DNA of 64,000 bases from Heyndrickxia sporothermodurans (lineage in GTDB: Bacteria; Bacillota; Bacilli; Bacillales; Bacillaceae_C). The DNA is taken from the NCBI GenBank assembly GCA_018333075.1, contig BORH01000003.1, forward strand, positions 62,001 to 126,000. The letters are read 5' to 3'. Below are positions 1 through 8,070 of the stretch, piece after piece; positions within the stretch are counted from its first letter, which is position 1; the number at the start of each line of letters is the position of its first letter. The notes beneath the pieces were generated by a model. It saw only the letters and a list, made by a program, of their open reading frames with translations, did no database searches and was not told the origin of the DNA. Position numbers and translations under genes: made by a program.

Positions 1-20
1 TAATAAACGCTATTTTTATA

Positions 21-764
21 TTAATGTGCAGTATACCCACCATCAACAAGTAAGGTTGTACCATTGACAAAACTAGCATCATCACTTGCTAAAAATAATA
101 CTGCTTTAGCAATTTCTTCTGGTCTTCCAAGTCTTCCTTGTGGATGTAAAGAAGCTAAATACTCTTTCTTTTGTGGGTCAACTTCTGCGAGTAATGGAGT
201 ATCAATATAGCCAGGGCAAACTGCATTAATTCGAATCCCATTTTTTGCATAAGCTGTACAAAGATTTTGAGTTAATAGCTTCACGCCACCTTTTGCTGAT
301 GAGTAGGCAGTGGGGTTTGGCAACGAAACAAAACTATGAATGGACCCCGCATTAACAATGACACCGTCTGTACCTTGTTTAAGGAACTGTTCAATAGAAT
401 ATTTATCAGAAAGGAACACACCTGATAGGTTAATATCAATTGTTCTTTTCCATTTTTCAAAAGATAATTCATGAGCAGGTGCATCATCAGCTACTCCAGC
501 ATTTGCATACATAATATCAAGCTTGCCATATTTACTTACTGTTTCATTAATCATATGTTTAATCTGCTCTTCGTTTGTTACATCGGTTTTAACAAATAAA
601 GTATCATATCCATTAGCGTTTAATTCTTCAGAAATACTTTTGCCACGTTCTGAAAAGTCGGCAATAACTACTTTTGCTCCCTCTTCTACAAATAAACGTA
701 CAGTTGCTTCACCAATTCCGCTTGCTCCACCTGTTACAATTGCTACTTTGTCCTTTAATTTCAT
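21..764 (-). CDS. SDR family NAD(P)-dependent oxidoreductase (1)
   Basis: A 247-residue classical short-chain dehydrogenase/reductase, probably cytosolic. Visible are the Rossmann glycine motif TGGASGIG near the N-terminus, an Asp at the end of the second strand (VVIADFSERG) that favours NAD(H), the NAG motif, and the Ser-Tyr-Lys triad (GSIHSFV...AYSSAKGG). The substrate cannot be told from sequence. The chosen ATG at 764 has a GGAG nine bases upstream; a longer reading from 779 would swallow that site. It lies 50 bp downstream of a second SDR on the same strand, so the two probably form an operon, divergent from a LuxR-type regulator. Confidence 0.85.
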   Translation of the reverse strand: MKLKDKVAIVTGGASGIGEATVRLFVEEGAKVVIADFSERGKSISEELNANGYDTLFVKTDVTNEEQIKHMINETVSKYGKLDIMYANAGVADDAPAHELSFEKWKRTIDINLSGVFLSDKYSIEQFLKQGTDGVIVNAGSIHSFVSLPNPTAYSSAKGGVKLLTQNLCTAYAKNGIRINAVCPGYIDTPLLAEVDPQKKEYLASLHPQGRLGRPEEIAKAVLFLASDDASFVNGTTLLVDGGYTAH

Positions 765-814
765 CTTAAGCCACTCCATTCTGTTTATGATTTCCTAATT
801 ATTTTCACTATTAC

Positions 815-1570
815 TTATCTCGCTGTTGCTCCACCATCAATAACGAATTCCGCACCTGTTGAATAGGCAGAGTCATCAGATGCTAAAAACAATACTGTGT
901 TAGCTACATCTTTTACAGATCCAAGATGACCGAGTGGAAAGATACTTTTTCCTAATTCTTCTTTAGAGCTACCAGTTACTTCGGAAGCATAGTCTGCCAT
1001 TCCAGTATCAATGTATCCTGGGTGAATTGAATTAACTCTAACACCATATGGAGCATATTCCATTGCAGCATCTTTTGTCATAATACGTACGGCACCTTTG
1101 CTAGCACCATATAGAACATGTCCAGGGGAACCCATTAATCCTGCGATAGAGGATGCATTAATAACAGAGCCTTTATTTTGTTTCGCCATTAATGGCATAA
1201 TATGTTTCATTCCTAGAAATACACCTGTTACATTAATAGACATAAGACGGTTCCAATCAGCTAATTCAATTTCTGCTAGTGGTTTAATGATATAAATTCC
1301 AGCATTATTGAAAAGGACATCTACTTTCCCAAATACTTTCGTTGTTTCTTCAGCAACTTTTTTCCAATCCTCTTCATTACTTACATCATGCTGAATAAAG
1401 ATCGCTTCTCCGCCATTTGCTTGAATATCTTTTGCTGCTTGGCTTCCAGATTCTTGGTTTATATCAGTAATAACAATTTTTGCTCCTTCCTTAGCAAATA
1501 GTAAAGCGGTTTCTTTTCCGATACCTGTACCTCCACCTGTAATAATAGCTACTTTATTTTCAAGTCTCAT
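815..1570 (-). CDS. SDR family NAD(P)-dependent oxidoreductase (2)
   Basis: A 251-residue classical SDR, first gene of the two-gene SDR operon. It shows TGGGTGIG for dinucleotide binding, Asp in IVITDINQ (NAD preference), NNAG, and the catalytic Ser...Tyr-x3-Lys (NASSIAG, LYGASKGAV). It resembles the 3-oxoacyl-ACP/cyclohexanol dehydrogenase branch, but the substrate is not predictable. The ATG at 1570 was chosen. A GTG three codons earlier (1579) is possible and lies closer to the AAGAAAGG site. The paired SDRs may carry out successive or alternative oxidations in one pathway; that is inference. Confidence 0.85.
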   Translation of the reverse strand: MRLENKVAIITGGGTGIGKETALLFAKEGAKIVITDINQESGSQAAKDIQANGGEAIFIQHDVSNEEDWKKVAEETTKVFGKVDVLFNNAGIYIIKPLAEIELADWNRLMSINVTGVFLGMKHIMPLMAKQNKGSVINASSIAGLMGSPGHVLYGASKGAVRIMTKDAAMEYAPYGVRVNSIHPGYIDTGMADYASEVTGSSKEELGKSIFPLGHLGSVKDVANTVLFLASDDSAYSTGAEFVIDGGATAR

Positions 1571-1735
1571 GATGATCACGAACCTTTCTTAATAGATATT
1601 TATTAGTAATTTTTATGATCTGAACCTTCTCTATGGTTTGTGATGAAAAGATTGATTAACTTGTCACAATTTAATCTTACTACTTTCATTTTGAAATACT
1701 ATCCTATAAAATGCTGTATAATATGTAGAAGATAT

Positions 1736-1754
1736 CCCTCCATTTATAGGGAGG
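1736..1754 (+). promoter_or_regulatory. Leader hairpin upstream of the LuxR-type regulator
   Basis: CCCTCC and GGGAGG pair perfectly around a 7-base loop in the leader of the regulator gene. The 3' arm is itself a Shine-Dalgarno-like sequence ahead of a short TTG-started ORF, so folding would hide that site. A TATAAT at 1717-1722 is a plausible -10 element just upstream. Confidence 0.4.
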
Positions 1755-1758
1755 TGTT

Positions 1759-1821
1759 TTGAAGAATCTTTTTAAGTACTTTATTGGTGGAATATGTGTA
1801 AGGAGAATTTATTTCTTATGA
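1759..1821 (+). CDS. Putative 20-codon leader ORF overlapping the regulator start
   Basis: A TTG four bases after GGGAGG opens a 20-residue frame (MKNLFKYFIGG...). Its TGA stop overlaps the ATG of the downstream regulator as ATGA, the classic arrangement for translational coupling. Only the start context and the stop overlap support it. It is too short for coding statistics, and the TTG with a 4-base spacer is not ideal. Confidence 0.25.
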   Translation: MKNLFKYFIGGICVRRIYFL

Positions 1822-2960
1822 CCCAATCTGTTCATCCATATGAAGAAATCACATTTGAACAATTTATTTTGTTTATTAAGAACCATCATCAGCAGTTAGA
1901 AGAAAATATAAGTATTTATATAAATCAAGAGTCATCTCTATCTGATCAGGATCGGAAAATGATAGGAGCTTTATTGGATTCGTTTTTGCAATTTTTCATC
2001 TATATAAACCTTGAAGAGATAGAGGATAGTTATGAGAATCACTTAATTAATTGGCTTCAGTCGCAATTATCGCTTTTAAATATAAAAAATTTTAATATAT
2101 TTCGATTAATTTTTGAAAAAGCACTCATTACATTAATGATTCAAATTAAGTATAATCGAAGCACTTCAATCCTTTTGTTTTTAATATCCATTTATACACA
2201 TCTTATTCACAGCTATAACGAATGGGTAAATGAAGATATGTCTAATTTGCATTCGAAATTATCTCAAGACAATAAAGTTCTTCAACAGCTCCAAGCATTG
2301 GATCGATTAAATAAACTTTTGATACGTTCATCAGGAGCTCAAGATTTTGCCCATATTTTAAAAAAATGCGAAGAATATTTTCAATTTAAACGATGCGTAT
2401 TTTACGCATATATTCCATGGTCGAATCAATTTTATGGAGTAATCGGTGCGGAACTGCCGAAGGTTCAAAGCATGAAAGGCCAGCTAAGTTCGAGGCAAAC
2501 AATGATTTTTAATGCACAAAAGGCAATATTTTTAAAAAATCCGAAAGGGTTTGTTAAGGAGGAGCATATAGAGCTATTTAATCTCTCATCCGTTATTTTT
2601 GTTCCAATTGTGTATATGCAGCAAGTTTTTGGGTGGCTTACCTTTGATCAGCTTGGGGAGGAATTCGATTGTTCAAAGGAGGAGCTGGACTTAATTGAAG
2701 AAGTAGGGAATCGGCTTGGATTATACCTATCAAGAAACGGAGAAAAAGCAATAGAAACACCTAACCTTCATTTAACTGAAAGAGAAAGCATGATTTTAGA
2801 TTTGCTTGCTGAAGGCTATGACAATAAAAAGATGGGTGAATTATTGTATTTAAGCGAACACACAGTAAGAGATTATGTGAGTAGTTTAATGACGAAATTG
2901 AAAGCAAAGAATCGTACTCAGGTTGTTGCCTCTGCCTTTCGCATCGGATTATTAAAATAA
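1818..2960 (+). CDS. GAF and LuxR-type HTH transcriptional regulator
   Basis: A 380-residue predicted DNA-binding regulator. The N-terminal ~170 residues are helical with no domain I recognise. Residues ~175-300 look like a GAF-type sensor (VIFVPIVYMQQVFGWLTFDQ), and the last ~60 residues are a LuxR/NarL helix-turn-helix (LTERESMILDLLAEGYDNKK...LSEHTVRDYVSSLM). There is no receiver domain, so it probably responds directly to a ligand. The ATG at 1818 is preceded by AAGGAG at 12 bases; an ATG at 1794 would place that site inside the gene. It is divergent from the two SDR genes and is a candidate regulator of them. Confidence 0.75.
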   Translation: MTQSVHPYEEITFEQFILFIKNHHQQLEENISIYINQESSLSDQDRKMIGALLDSFLQFFIYINLEEIEDSYENHLINWLQSQLSLLNIKNFNIFRLIFEKALITLMIQIKYNRSTSILLFLISIYTHLIHSYNEWVNEDMSNLHSKLSQDNKVLQQLQALDRLNKLLIRSSGAQDFAHILKKCEEYFQFKRCVFYAYIPWSNQFYGVIGAELPKVQSMKGQLSSRQTMIFNAQKAIFLKNPKGFVKEEHIELFNLSSVIFVPIVYMQQVFGWLTFDQLGEEFDCSKEELDLIEEVGNRLGLYLSRNGEKAIETPNLHLTERESMILDLLAEGYDNKKMGELLYLSEHTVRDYVSSLMTKLKAKNRTQVVASAFRIGLLK

Positions 2961-3003
2961 AAAGGAAAAGGGGTGTCCGTTTCACAACAATCCCTTTTCC
3001 TTT
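2961..3003. terminator. Bidirectional intrinsic terminator
   Basis: Perfect 12-bp stem AAAGGAAAAGGG / CCCTTTTCCTTT between the converging regulator and rlmN genes. It has A/T-rich flanks on both sides and can serve both transcripts. Confidence 0.85.
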
Positions 3004-3017
3004 ATGTTATAAAGCAA

Positions 3018-4079
3018 CTAGTTTGCTTTTTTTAATTGCTTACTTCTTAATTGCCCACAAGCTGCATCAATATCAGCACCATGCTCTTGACGAACAACAC
3101 AATTGATTCCATTTTTTTTCAATGTATCATAGAAAGTCATAATTGACTCTTGTGCACTTCGTTTGTACTGAATGTGCTCACTTACTGGATTATACGGTAT
3201 TAAGTTTACATAGGCTAAATGACGTTTATTTTGAAGAAGCTTAGCTAATTGCAACGCTTCTTCCTTATGATCATTGACATCATTTAACAGAATATATTCA
3301 AATGTAATTCGACGATTTGTTTTTTCTAAATAGTAATCAATGGCTGGCATTAGTTTTTCTAACGGATAAGCACGATTGATTTTCATAATTTGAGTACGAA
3401 GCTCATTATTCGGTGCATGTAAGGAAATAGCTAAATTCACTTGTAGATCTAGATCTGCAAATTCATAGATTTTTGGAGCAAGACCACTAGTTGAAACGGT
3501 AATATGTCTTGCGCCGATTGCTAGTCCTTTAGGTGAATTGATATTTTTTAGGAACGTCACTAGGTTTGTAAAGTTATCAAATGGTTCACCGATTCCCATC
3601 ACAACTACATGACTAACACGTTCATCTTTTCCAGCCTCGTCTAAATGAAACTGAACATTCATGATTTGTTCAACGATTTCTCCGCTAACTAAATCACGAT
3701 TCTTCCGTAAAATCCCACTAGCACAGAAAGAGCAACCAATATTACATCCTACTTGAGTTGTTACACAAACAGAAAGACCATATTTTTGTCTCATCAAAAC
3801 TGTTTCAATTAGATTTCCATCAGGCAATTTAAAAAGGAATTTAACTGTACCATCCTTCGATTCCTGCTTGATTTCCAATTTCAATGTATGGATATCAAAA
3901 TGTTCTTCTAATAATTGAAGACATTCTTTATTGATATTGCTCATTTCTGAAAAGCTTTTTATTCGTTTTCTATATAGCCATTCCCACACTTGCTGTGCAC
4001 GAAATTTCTTTTGTCCGTGTTCCAAAAGCCACTCTGTCAATTGATCTATTGTTAATCCATAAATGGATTGTTTACTCAT
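3018..4079 (-). CDS. rlmN: RlmN-type 23S rRNA A2503 / tRNA C2-adenine methyltransferase
   Basis: A 353-residue radical SAM dual-specificity methyltransferase that adds C2-methyl to 23S rRNA A2503 and, in the family, tRNA A37. The cluster motif CNIGCSFC gives Cys112, Cys116 and Cys119. The two further catalytic cysteines are present: Cys105 (SVCVTTQ) and Cys341 (DAACGQLR), the latter being the methyl-carrying residue in RlmN. The ATG at 4079 has AGAGGG six bases upstream; the TTG six codons earlier would include that site. Its neighbours are a terminator and a nucleoside hydrolase rather than the rsmB-prpC genes that flank B. subtilis rlmN. The post-cluster sequence [11 protein letters not shown] differs from the B. 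subtilis/S. aureus type as I recall it, so it may be a second copy. Confidence 0.9.
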   Translation of the reverse strand: MSKQSIYGLTIDQLTEWLLEHGQKKFRAQQVWEWLYRKRIKSFSEMSNINKECLQLLEEHFDIHTLKLEIKQESKDGTVKFLFKLPDGNLIETVLMRQKYGLSVCVTTQVGCNIGCSFCASGILRKNRDLVSGEIVEQIMNVQFHLDEAGKDERVSHVVVMGIGEPFDNFTNLVTFLKNINSPKGLAIGARHITVSTSGLAPKIYEFADLDLQVNLAISLHAPNNELRTQIMKINRAYPLEKLMPAIDYYLEKTNRRITFEYILLNDVNDHKEEALQLAKLLQNKRHLAYVNLIPYNPVSEHIQYKRSAQESIMTFYDTLKKNGINCVVRQEHGADIDAACGQLRSKQLKKAN

Positions 4080-4234
4080 TCGATACCCTCTTTTCAAAGC
4101 TAGACTTAATCACATAAATTTTATTTTACATGAAATCATAAAGATTTTCTATCCTATACTGTAAATACCTTATTATACCTCTATTAATAAGCTTTAGCAA
4201 AAGACAGAGTAGCTAATCATTGATGGATAGGGGA

Positions 4235-5176
4235 TTAATTTTCTTTCTTTGCTAATTGAGTAATGTAATCAAAAAATGCCTCACGCTTTACATCATAAAC
4301 GACATGAACTGGTCGACCCTCTTCTGATTCTTCTGTACGACCTTGACTAGGCCCTTCTGTATGAACAATGCTGTTTAATGTTTTCACCTTTACTAGATCT
4401 TTATTGCCAACAAATGCAGTTGTAAGCACATCCCAAAGGTAGTAGGTTGAGTTTGTTGCAAAATGAACAAGAGGTGGAACCATAGCATAGCATTGACCGA
4501 TAAAATCAACTCCAAGATGTTTACGTTCGATAGCCCAACGATTACGCACATCAACAGTAAGTGGAACTTGATTCGTGCTTTCTAGTGCTACTAAATCAAT
4601 TTCTATGCTGCTTCTCCAAACACGTTCAGCTGCTTCAGGATCCCAAAACACATTCCACTCTGCTGTACCATCATGCTCTGGTTCTGCTACATTTCCAGCT
4701 TCGCGAAAGGTTCCTCCCATCCATACTAGTCTTTCGATTTTTTCTTCAATATCAGGTGCATCATCTAAAGCGCGGGCAAGATCAGTAAGTGGACCCGTGA
4801 ATAATAAAGTTGTTTTTTCATCGCATTCACGAATGGCATCAATCATATGTAAATGGGCAGGTTTTTCTGCGACAGGTGTCTCAATTTTTCCTGCTTCATT
4901 TAAAATAGGCAGTGCATCAACAAAAAATGCATGTAAGCGCCAATCCTTTGGAAAAGGATTTTTTCCACGAGAATTCGATTCTGCAACATCAAGACCGCCA
5001 TTTCCAAAGCGATCAATAATTTTACGACTTGCAAATACTGCAGGTTCTAAATAACAATCTGCTGGTATAACAGAAACACCAGTCAATTCAACATTATCCA
5101 TTTTTAATAACAAAAATAATGATACAAGATCATCAACGCCACCATCATGGTTAAAATAGACTTTCTTTGTCATCAT
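4235..5176 (-). CDS. Inosine/uridine-preferring nucleoside hydrolase family protein
   Basis: A 313-residue cytosolic N-ribohydrolase that splits nucleosides to base plus ribose. The N-terminal metal-binding motif reads NHDGGVDD, where the family normally has D-x-D-P-G-x-D-D. The three calcium-binding aspartates are kept (D-x3-DD) but the proline is glycine. Other family landmarks are the LLFTGPLTDLA segment and the EWNVFWDPEAA segment. The start has GATGAGGA just upstream. It is divergent from a riboswitch-controlled nupG, which suggests that imported nucleosides feed it; that is inference. Base preference is unknown. Confidence 0.85.
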   Translation of the reverse strand: MMTKKVYFNHDGGVDDLVSLFLLLKMDNVELTGVSVIPADCYLEPAVFASRKIIDRFGNGGLDVAESNSRGKNPFPKDWRLHAFFVDALPILNEAGKIETPVAEKPAHLHMIDAIRECDEKTTLLFTGPLTDLARALDDAPDIEEKIERLVWMGGTFREAGNVAEPEHDGTAEWNVFWDPEAAERVWRSSIEIDLVALESTNQVPLTVDVRNRWAIERKHLGVDFIGQCYAMVPPLVHFATNSTYYLWDVLTTAFVGNKDLVKVKTLNSIVHTEGPSQGRTEESEEGRPVHVVYDVKREAFFDYITQLAKKEN

Positions 5177-5396
5177 TCCTCATCCTTTTCCAACGTAATT
5201 CGTTTAATAGTGTATACATGCTAGAATTCCTCTTTATTTTAACATCCAAGTAAACATTGTCTACCTAATAAAAATTATCTTAAAATATTTAATTTTCTAT
5301 TACTGGGAATATTTTAACATTGAAAATACTAGTTGTATCATTAAAAATATTAGTATATTATAATAATCATTCCTAGCAAAAAACTTAATTTAATAT

Positions 5397-5470
5397 CCTT
5401 GTATAATATCAGTTAAAGATGGCCTGATAGTTTCTACCTGGCAGCCGCTTAATAATGCCGGACTACAAGG
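5397..5470 (+). promoter_or_regulatory. Purine riboswitch aptamer, guanine type, with enlarged loops
   Basis: P1 is CCTTGT (5397-5402) with ACAAGG (5465-5470). J1/2 carries TATAAT, J2/3 is the invariant GTTTCTACC, and J3/1 reads GACTAC, with a C at the position that specifies guanine/hypoxanthine (U in adenine aptamers). P2 is ATCAG/CTGAT and P3 is CTGGCA/TGCCGG. Loops L2 (11 nt, containing ATGG) and L3 (12 nt, containing CCG) are both longer than the usual 7 nt. It sits before a terminator and nupG, consistent with a transcriptional OFF switch for purine nucleoside uptake. Confidence 0.9.
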
Positions 5471-5516
5471 AAGTATGAAAAAAAGTTGTATACTTTATTC
5501 TCTTATGGATTATATC

Positions 5517-5578
5517 AACCCTTATTTTTTCATGCTTTCTGTCCTGTGGCTGAAGGTATGAATGAATAAGGGTTTTTT
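5517..5578 (+). terminator. Riboswitch expression-platform terminator
   Basis: AACCCTTATT (5517-5526) pairs with AATAAGGGTT (5565-5574) and is followed by a T run. It lies 46 bases after the aptamer and about 120 bases before the nupG start. Ligand-stabilised P1 would be expected to permit this hairpin and stop transcription. No clean antiterminator pairing was worked out. Confidence 0.85.
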
Positions 5579-5701
5579 ATTTGGGAAAGGATGTTTTCTT
5601 AATGGTTCCTAAATAAGGAAAAAAACCGTTTAAGTTGGAATATCAAAAAGAATAATAGTAAGAAAAGAACCTCGAGTAAAATGACTTCAGGAGTGGATGA
5701 A

Positions 5702-6895
5702 ATGTTCTTTTTATTAAATATACTTGGGATTTTAGTTGTTAGTGGACTTATCTTTCTTTGTTCTCCTGACAAACGAAAAATCAGATGGAGATCAATTGTT
5801 AGTTTATTTATTGTAGAAATACTTATTACTTGGTTCATGCTAACAACAACGGTAGGTACATGGGTAATCAACAAAATTGCATCCTTCTTTACATGGCTAG
5901 TATCATGTGCAAATGCAGGGATTTCCTTTGCTTTTCCTTCTGTTATGGCGAATGAAACTGTTGATTTTTTCTTTAGTGCATTAATGCCAATTATTTTTAT
6001 CGTTACTTTTTTTGATATATTATCTTATTTTGGAATTATGACTTGGATTATTGATAAGGTTGGCTGGCTTATTTCAAAAATCTCTGGCTTACCAAAGTTA
6101 GAAAGCTTCTTTTCCATCCAAATGATGTTTCTAGGGAATACGGAAGCTCTTGCGGTTATTCGAGATCAACTTTTAGTTCTTAAAGGCAAACGACTTTTGA
6201 CCTTTGGGATTATGAGTATGAGCAGTATCAGTGGTTCAATTATTGGAGCTTATCTAACAATGGTTCCAGCAGAATATGTATTTGCTGCCATTCCATTGAA
6301 CTGTTTAAATGCCCTTTTATTGGCAAGTATTTTAAATCCAGTGAGGATAAATAAAGAAGAGGATATTGTTTACGTTCCTCCTAAAGAAGAGAGAAAAGAT
6401 TTCTTTTCTACCATTTCAAACAGCATGCTCATTGGAATGAAAATGGTAATTGTTATTGTGGCGATGGTAATAGGTTATGTCGCTTTGACTACGTGCCTCA
6501 ATGGTATACTTGGGTTCTTTATACACGGTTTAACCATTCAAAAAATCTTTGGATATATCTTTAGCCCGTTTGCATTTTTGCTTGGACTTGGCAGTCATGA
6601 TGCGATGTATGTTGCGTCATTAATGGGAATTAAAATTTCAACAAACGAATTCGTTGCAATGATGGACTTAAAAACGCATCTTAAAGATATGCAGCCACAT
6701 ACAATTGCTGTTGCAGTTACTTTTTTAACTTCATTTGCAAACTTTAGTACTGTCGGCATGATTTATGGTACATTTAGCTCCGTTTTAGGTGAAGAGAAAT
6801 CGGGAATTATCGGGAAAAATGTTTGGAAGCTACTAGTTAGTGGAATGGCTGTATCGTTATTAAGTGCAATGATTGTCGGATTGTTTGTTTGGTAA
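5702..6895 (+). CDS. nupG: Purine nucleoside permease NupG (CNT family)
   Basis: A 397-residue concentrative nucleoside transporter in the cytoplasmic membrane. It is very close to B. subtilis NupG (YxjA) as I remember it, with landmarks MANETVDFFFSAL, FFSIQMMFLGNTEALAV, SMSSISGSIIGAYL, LGSHDAMYVA and SFANFSTVGMIYG. The ATG at 5702 is preceded by AGGAG at eight bases; the ATG at 5681 would absorb the site. It is under the guanine-type riboswitch at 5397-5578, which supports purine nucleosides (guanosine, inosine) as substrate. It is divergent from a nucleoside hydrolase. Confidence 0.93.
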   Translation: MFFLLNILGILVVSGLIFLCSPDKRKIRWRSIVSLFIVEILITWFMLTTTVGTWVINKIASFFTWLVSCANAGISFAFPSVMANETVDFFFSALMPIIFIVTFFDILSYFGIMTWIIDKVGWLISKISGLPKLESFFSIQMMFLGNTEALAVIRDQLLVLKGKRLLTFGIMSMSSISGSIIGAYLTMVPAEYVFAAIPLNCLNALLLASILNPVRINKEEDIVYVPPKEERKDFFSTISNSMLIGMKMVIVIVAMVIGYVALTTCLNGILGFFIHGLTIQKIFGYIFSPFAFLLGLGSHDAMYVASLMGIKISTNEFVAMMDLKTHLKDMQPHTIAVAVTFLTSFANFSTVGMIYGTFSSVLGEEKSGIIGKNVWKLLVSGMAVSLLSAMIVGLFVW

Positions 6896-6906
6896 AATAA
6901 TATTTG

Positions 6907-6950
6907 CAACAAGGGATGTCCTATAGTCGGGATATCTCTTGTTGTTTTTT
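6907..6950 (+). terminator. Terminator of nupG
   Basis: CAACAAGGGATGTCC pairs with GGGATATCTCTTGTTG (a few mismatches) and is followed by a T run. The remainder of the nupG-exonuclease gap holds a small hairpin (ACCCTC/GAGGGT, 6955-6972), a fragment of the dispersed repeat at 7047-7088, and AT-rich sequence with no gene. Confidence 0.8.
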
Positions 6951-7046
6951 ATTGACCCTCAGCAGAGAGGGTATGCCAAATAGTAGAAGCGAAGTTCGCT
7001 ATTTTAGAGAAAATATCAAAGTGGAAATTTGAACCAAAAATTTCCT

Positions 7047-7088
7047 AGTACGTCGATGGTCAAGGCGCTTGGGCTTTTCTTATCATCT
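7047..7088 (+). repeat. Right-end fragment of a dispersed intergenic repeat
   Basis: The segment TACGTCGATG...CAAGGCGCTT...GCTTTTCTTAT matches the 3' tails of the repeats at 28866-29064 and 57448-57612. The left part of the element is not recognisable here, so this copy looks truncated. Confidence 0.5.
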
Positions 7089-7259
7089 TTCTAATAGATT
7101 TACGATAAATCTTGTTAACACTTTCACAATCTAATCGATCAAATCCCTCACTAATCTTCTATATAGGAATTAAAGAATGAATCTCTATATTTCATATTAT
7201 ATAATAGAAAAAAGATATATATTTTGATCTAATAATAAAAACTAGTGAAAGGAGTCTAT

Positions 7260-7877
7260 ATGAAAAATTTTATTGCCATTGATTTTGAAACAGCTAATCG
7301 CAATCGATATAGTGTTTGCTCGGTAGGAATGGTGTTTGTAGAAGATAATAAAATAGTTGATTCCGTTTACTCATTAATTGATCCTGAAGAGCCTTTTGAT
7401 CGAATGAATATTTCTGTTCATGGGATTCGAATGTCAGATGTTGAAGGTGCCCCAACTTTTCAGTCATTCTATGAGTCAATTCAACATCGTTTAAAGGATC
7501 AAATGATCATTGCACATAATTTGGCATTTGATGGGTATGTGCTAAGGGATAGCCTTAACCGATATAATGTTATACCAGTACATAGTAAATTGCTTTGCAG
7601 TTATCAGCTTTCGAGGAGATTGATAACAGGTAAATCAAGTTATTCGCTGCAATCCGTTTGCGATCACTATGGAATTGATATTATCAACCATCACCATGCT
7701 TTAAGTGATGCACAAGCATGTGCAGAAATTATGCTTAAGCTTTCAAATGAGTTTGACCTATATGATTTAGACTCTATTTTTGCAAAAACAAATATTAAAG
7801 CAGGTGAAATTGCACCAGGTTATTATCGTTCATCATTAGTCTCTGCAAGTAAAAAACGAAAACGTGGTGTATCATAG
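7260..7877 (+). CDS. DEDDh 3'-5' exonuclease (DNA polymerase III epsilon-like)
   Basis: A 205-residue exonuclease-domain protein, probably acting on DNA or RNA 3' ends. ExoI reads FIAIDFETAN (Asp and Glu metal ligands), ExoII is MIIAHNLAFDGYVL, and the C-terminal ExoIII is HHALSDAQACAEIM, with the His and Asp of the DEDDh class. It is freestanding with no polymerase domain, and ends in a basic tail (SKKRKRG). The ATG at 7260 has AAAGGAG seven bases upstream; the GTG at 7245 would overlap the site. The exact substrate is unknown. Confidence 0.87.
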   Translation: MKNFIAIDFETANRNRYSVCSVGMVFVEDNKIVDSVYSLIDPEEPFDRMNISVHGIRMSDVEGAPTFQSFYESIQHRLKDQMIIAHNLAFDGYVLRDSLNRYNVIPVHSKLLCSYQLSRRLITGKSSYSLQSVCDHYGIDIINHHHALSDAQACAEIMLKLSNEFDLYDLDSIFAKTNIKAGEIAPGYYRSSLVSASKKRKRGVS

Positions 7878-8070
7878 TTTCAATTAAAGAATATTTAGGT
7901 AGCATCTATCCTCTAAAATATTTTTATTTAAAAGAAACGAGAAAAAGTTCATCTTTACAAGAAAATAAATCTTCAATTTATAAGTTAAGCAGTGCACCGA
8001 AAGATTCAGCCTCTCTATGATATAATTCAAAATAATAGGAAGTTTTTTCTTGAAAGGAGAATCTAATAAA

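Noticed and set aside
4575-5054. 159-codon plus-strand ORF
   Set aside because: It is an antisense shadow of the nucleoside hydrolase gene, which has intact family motifs.
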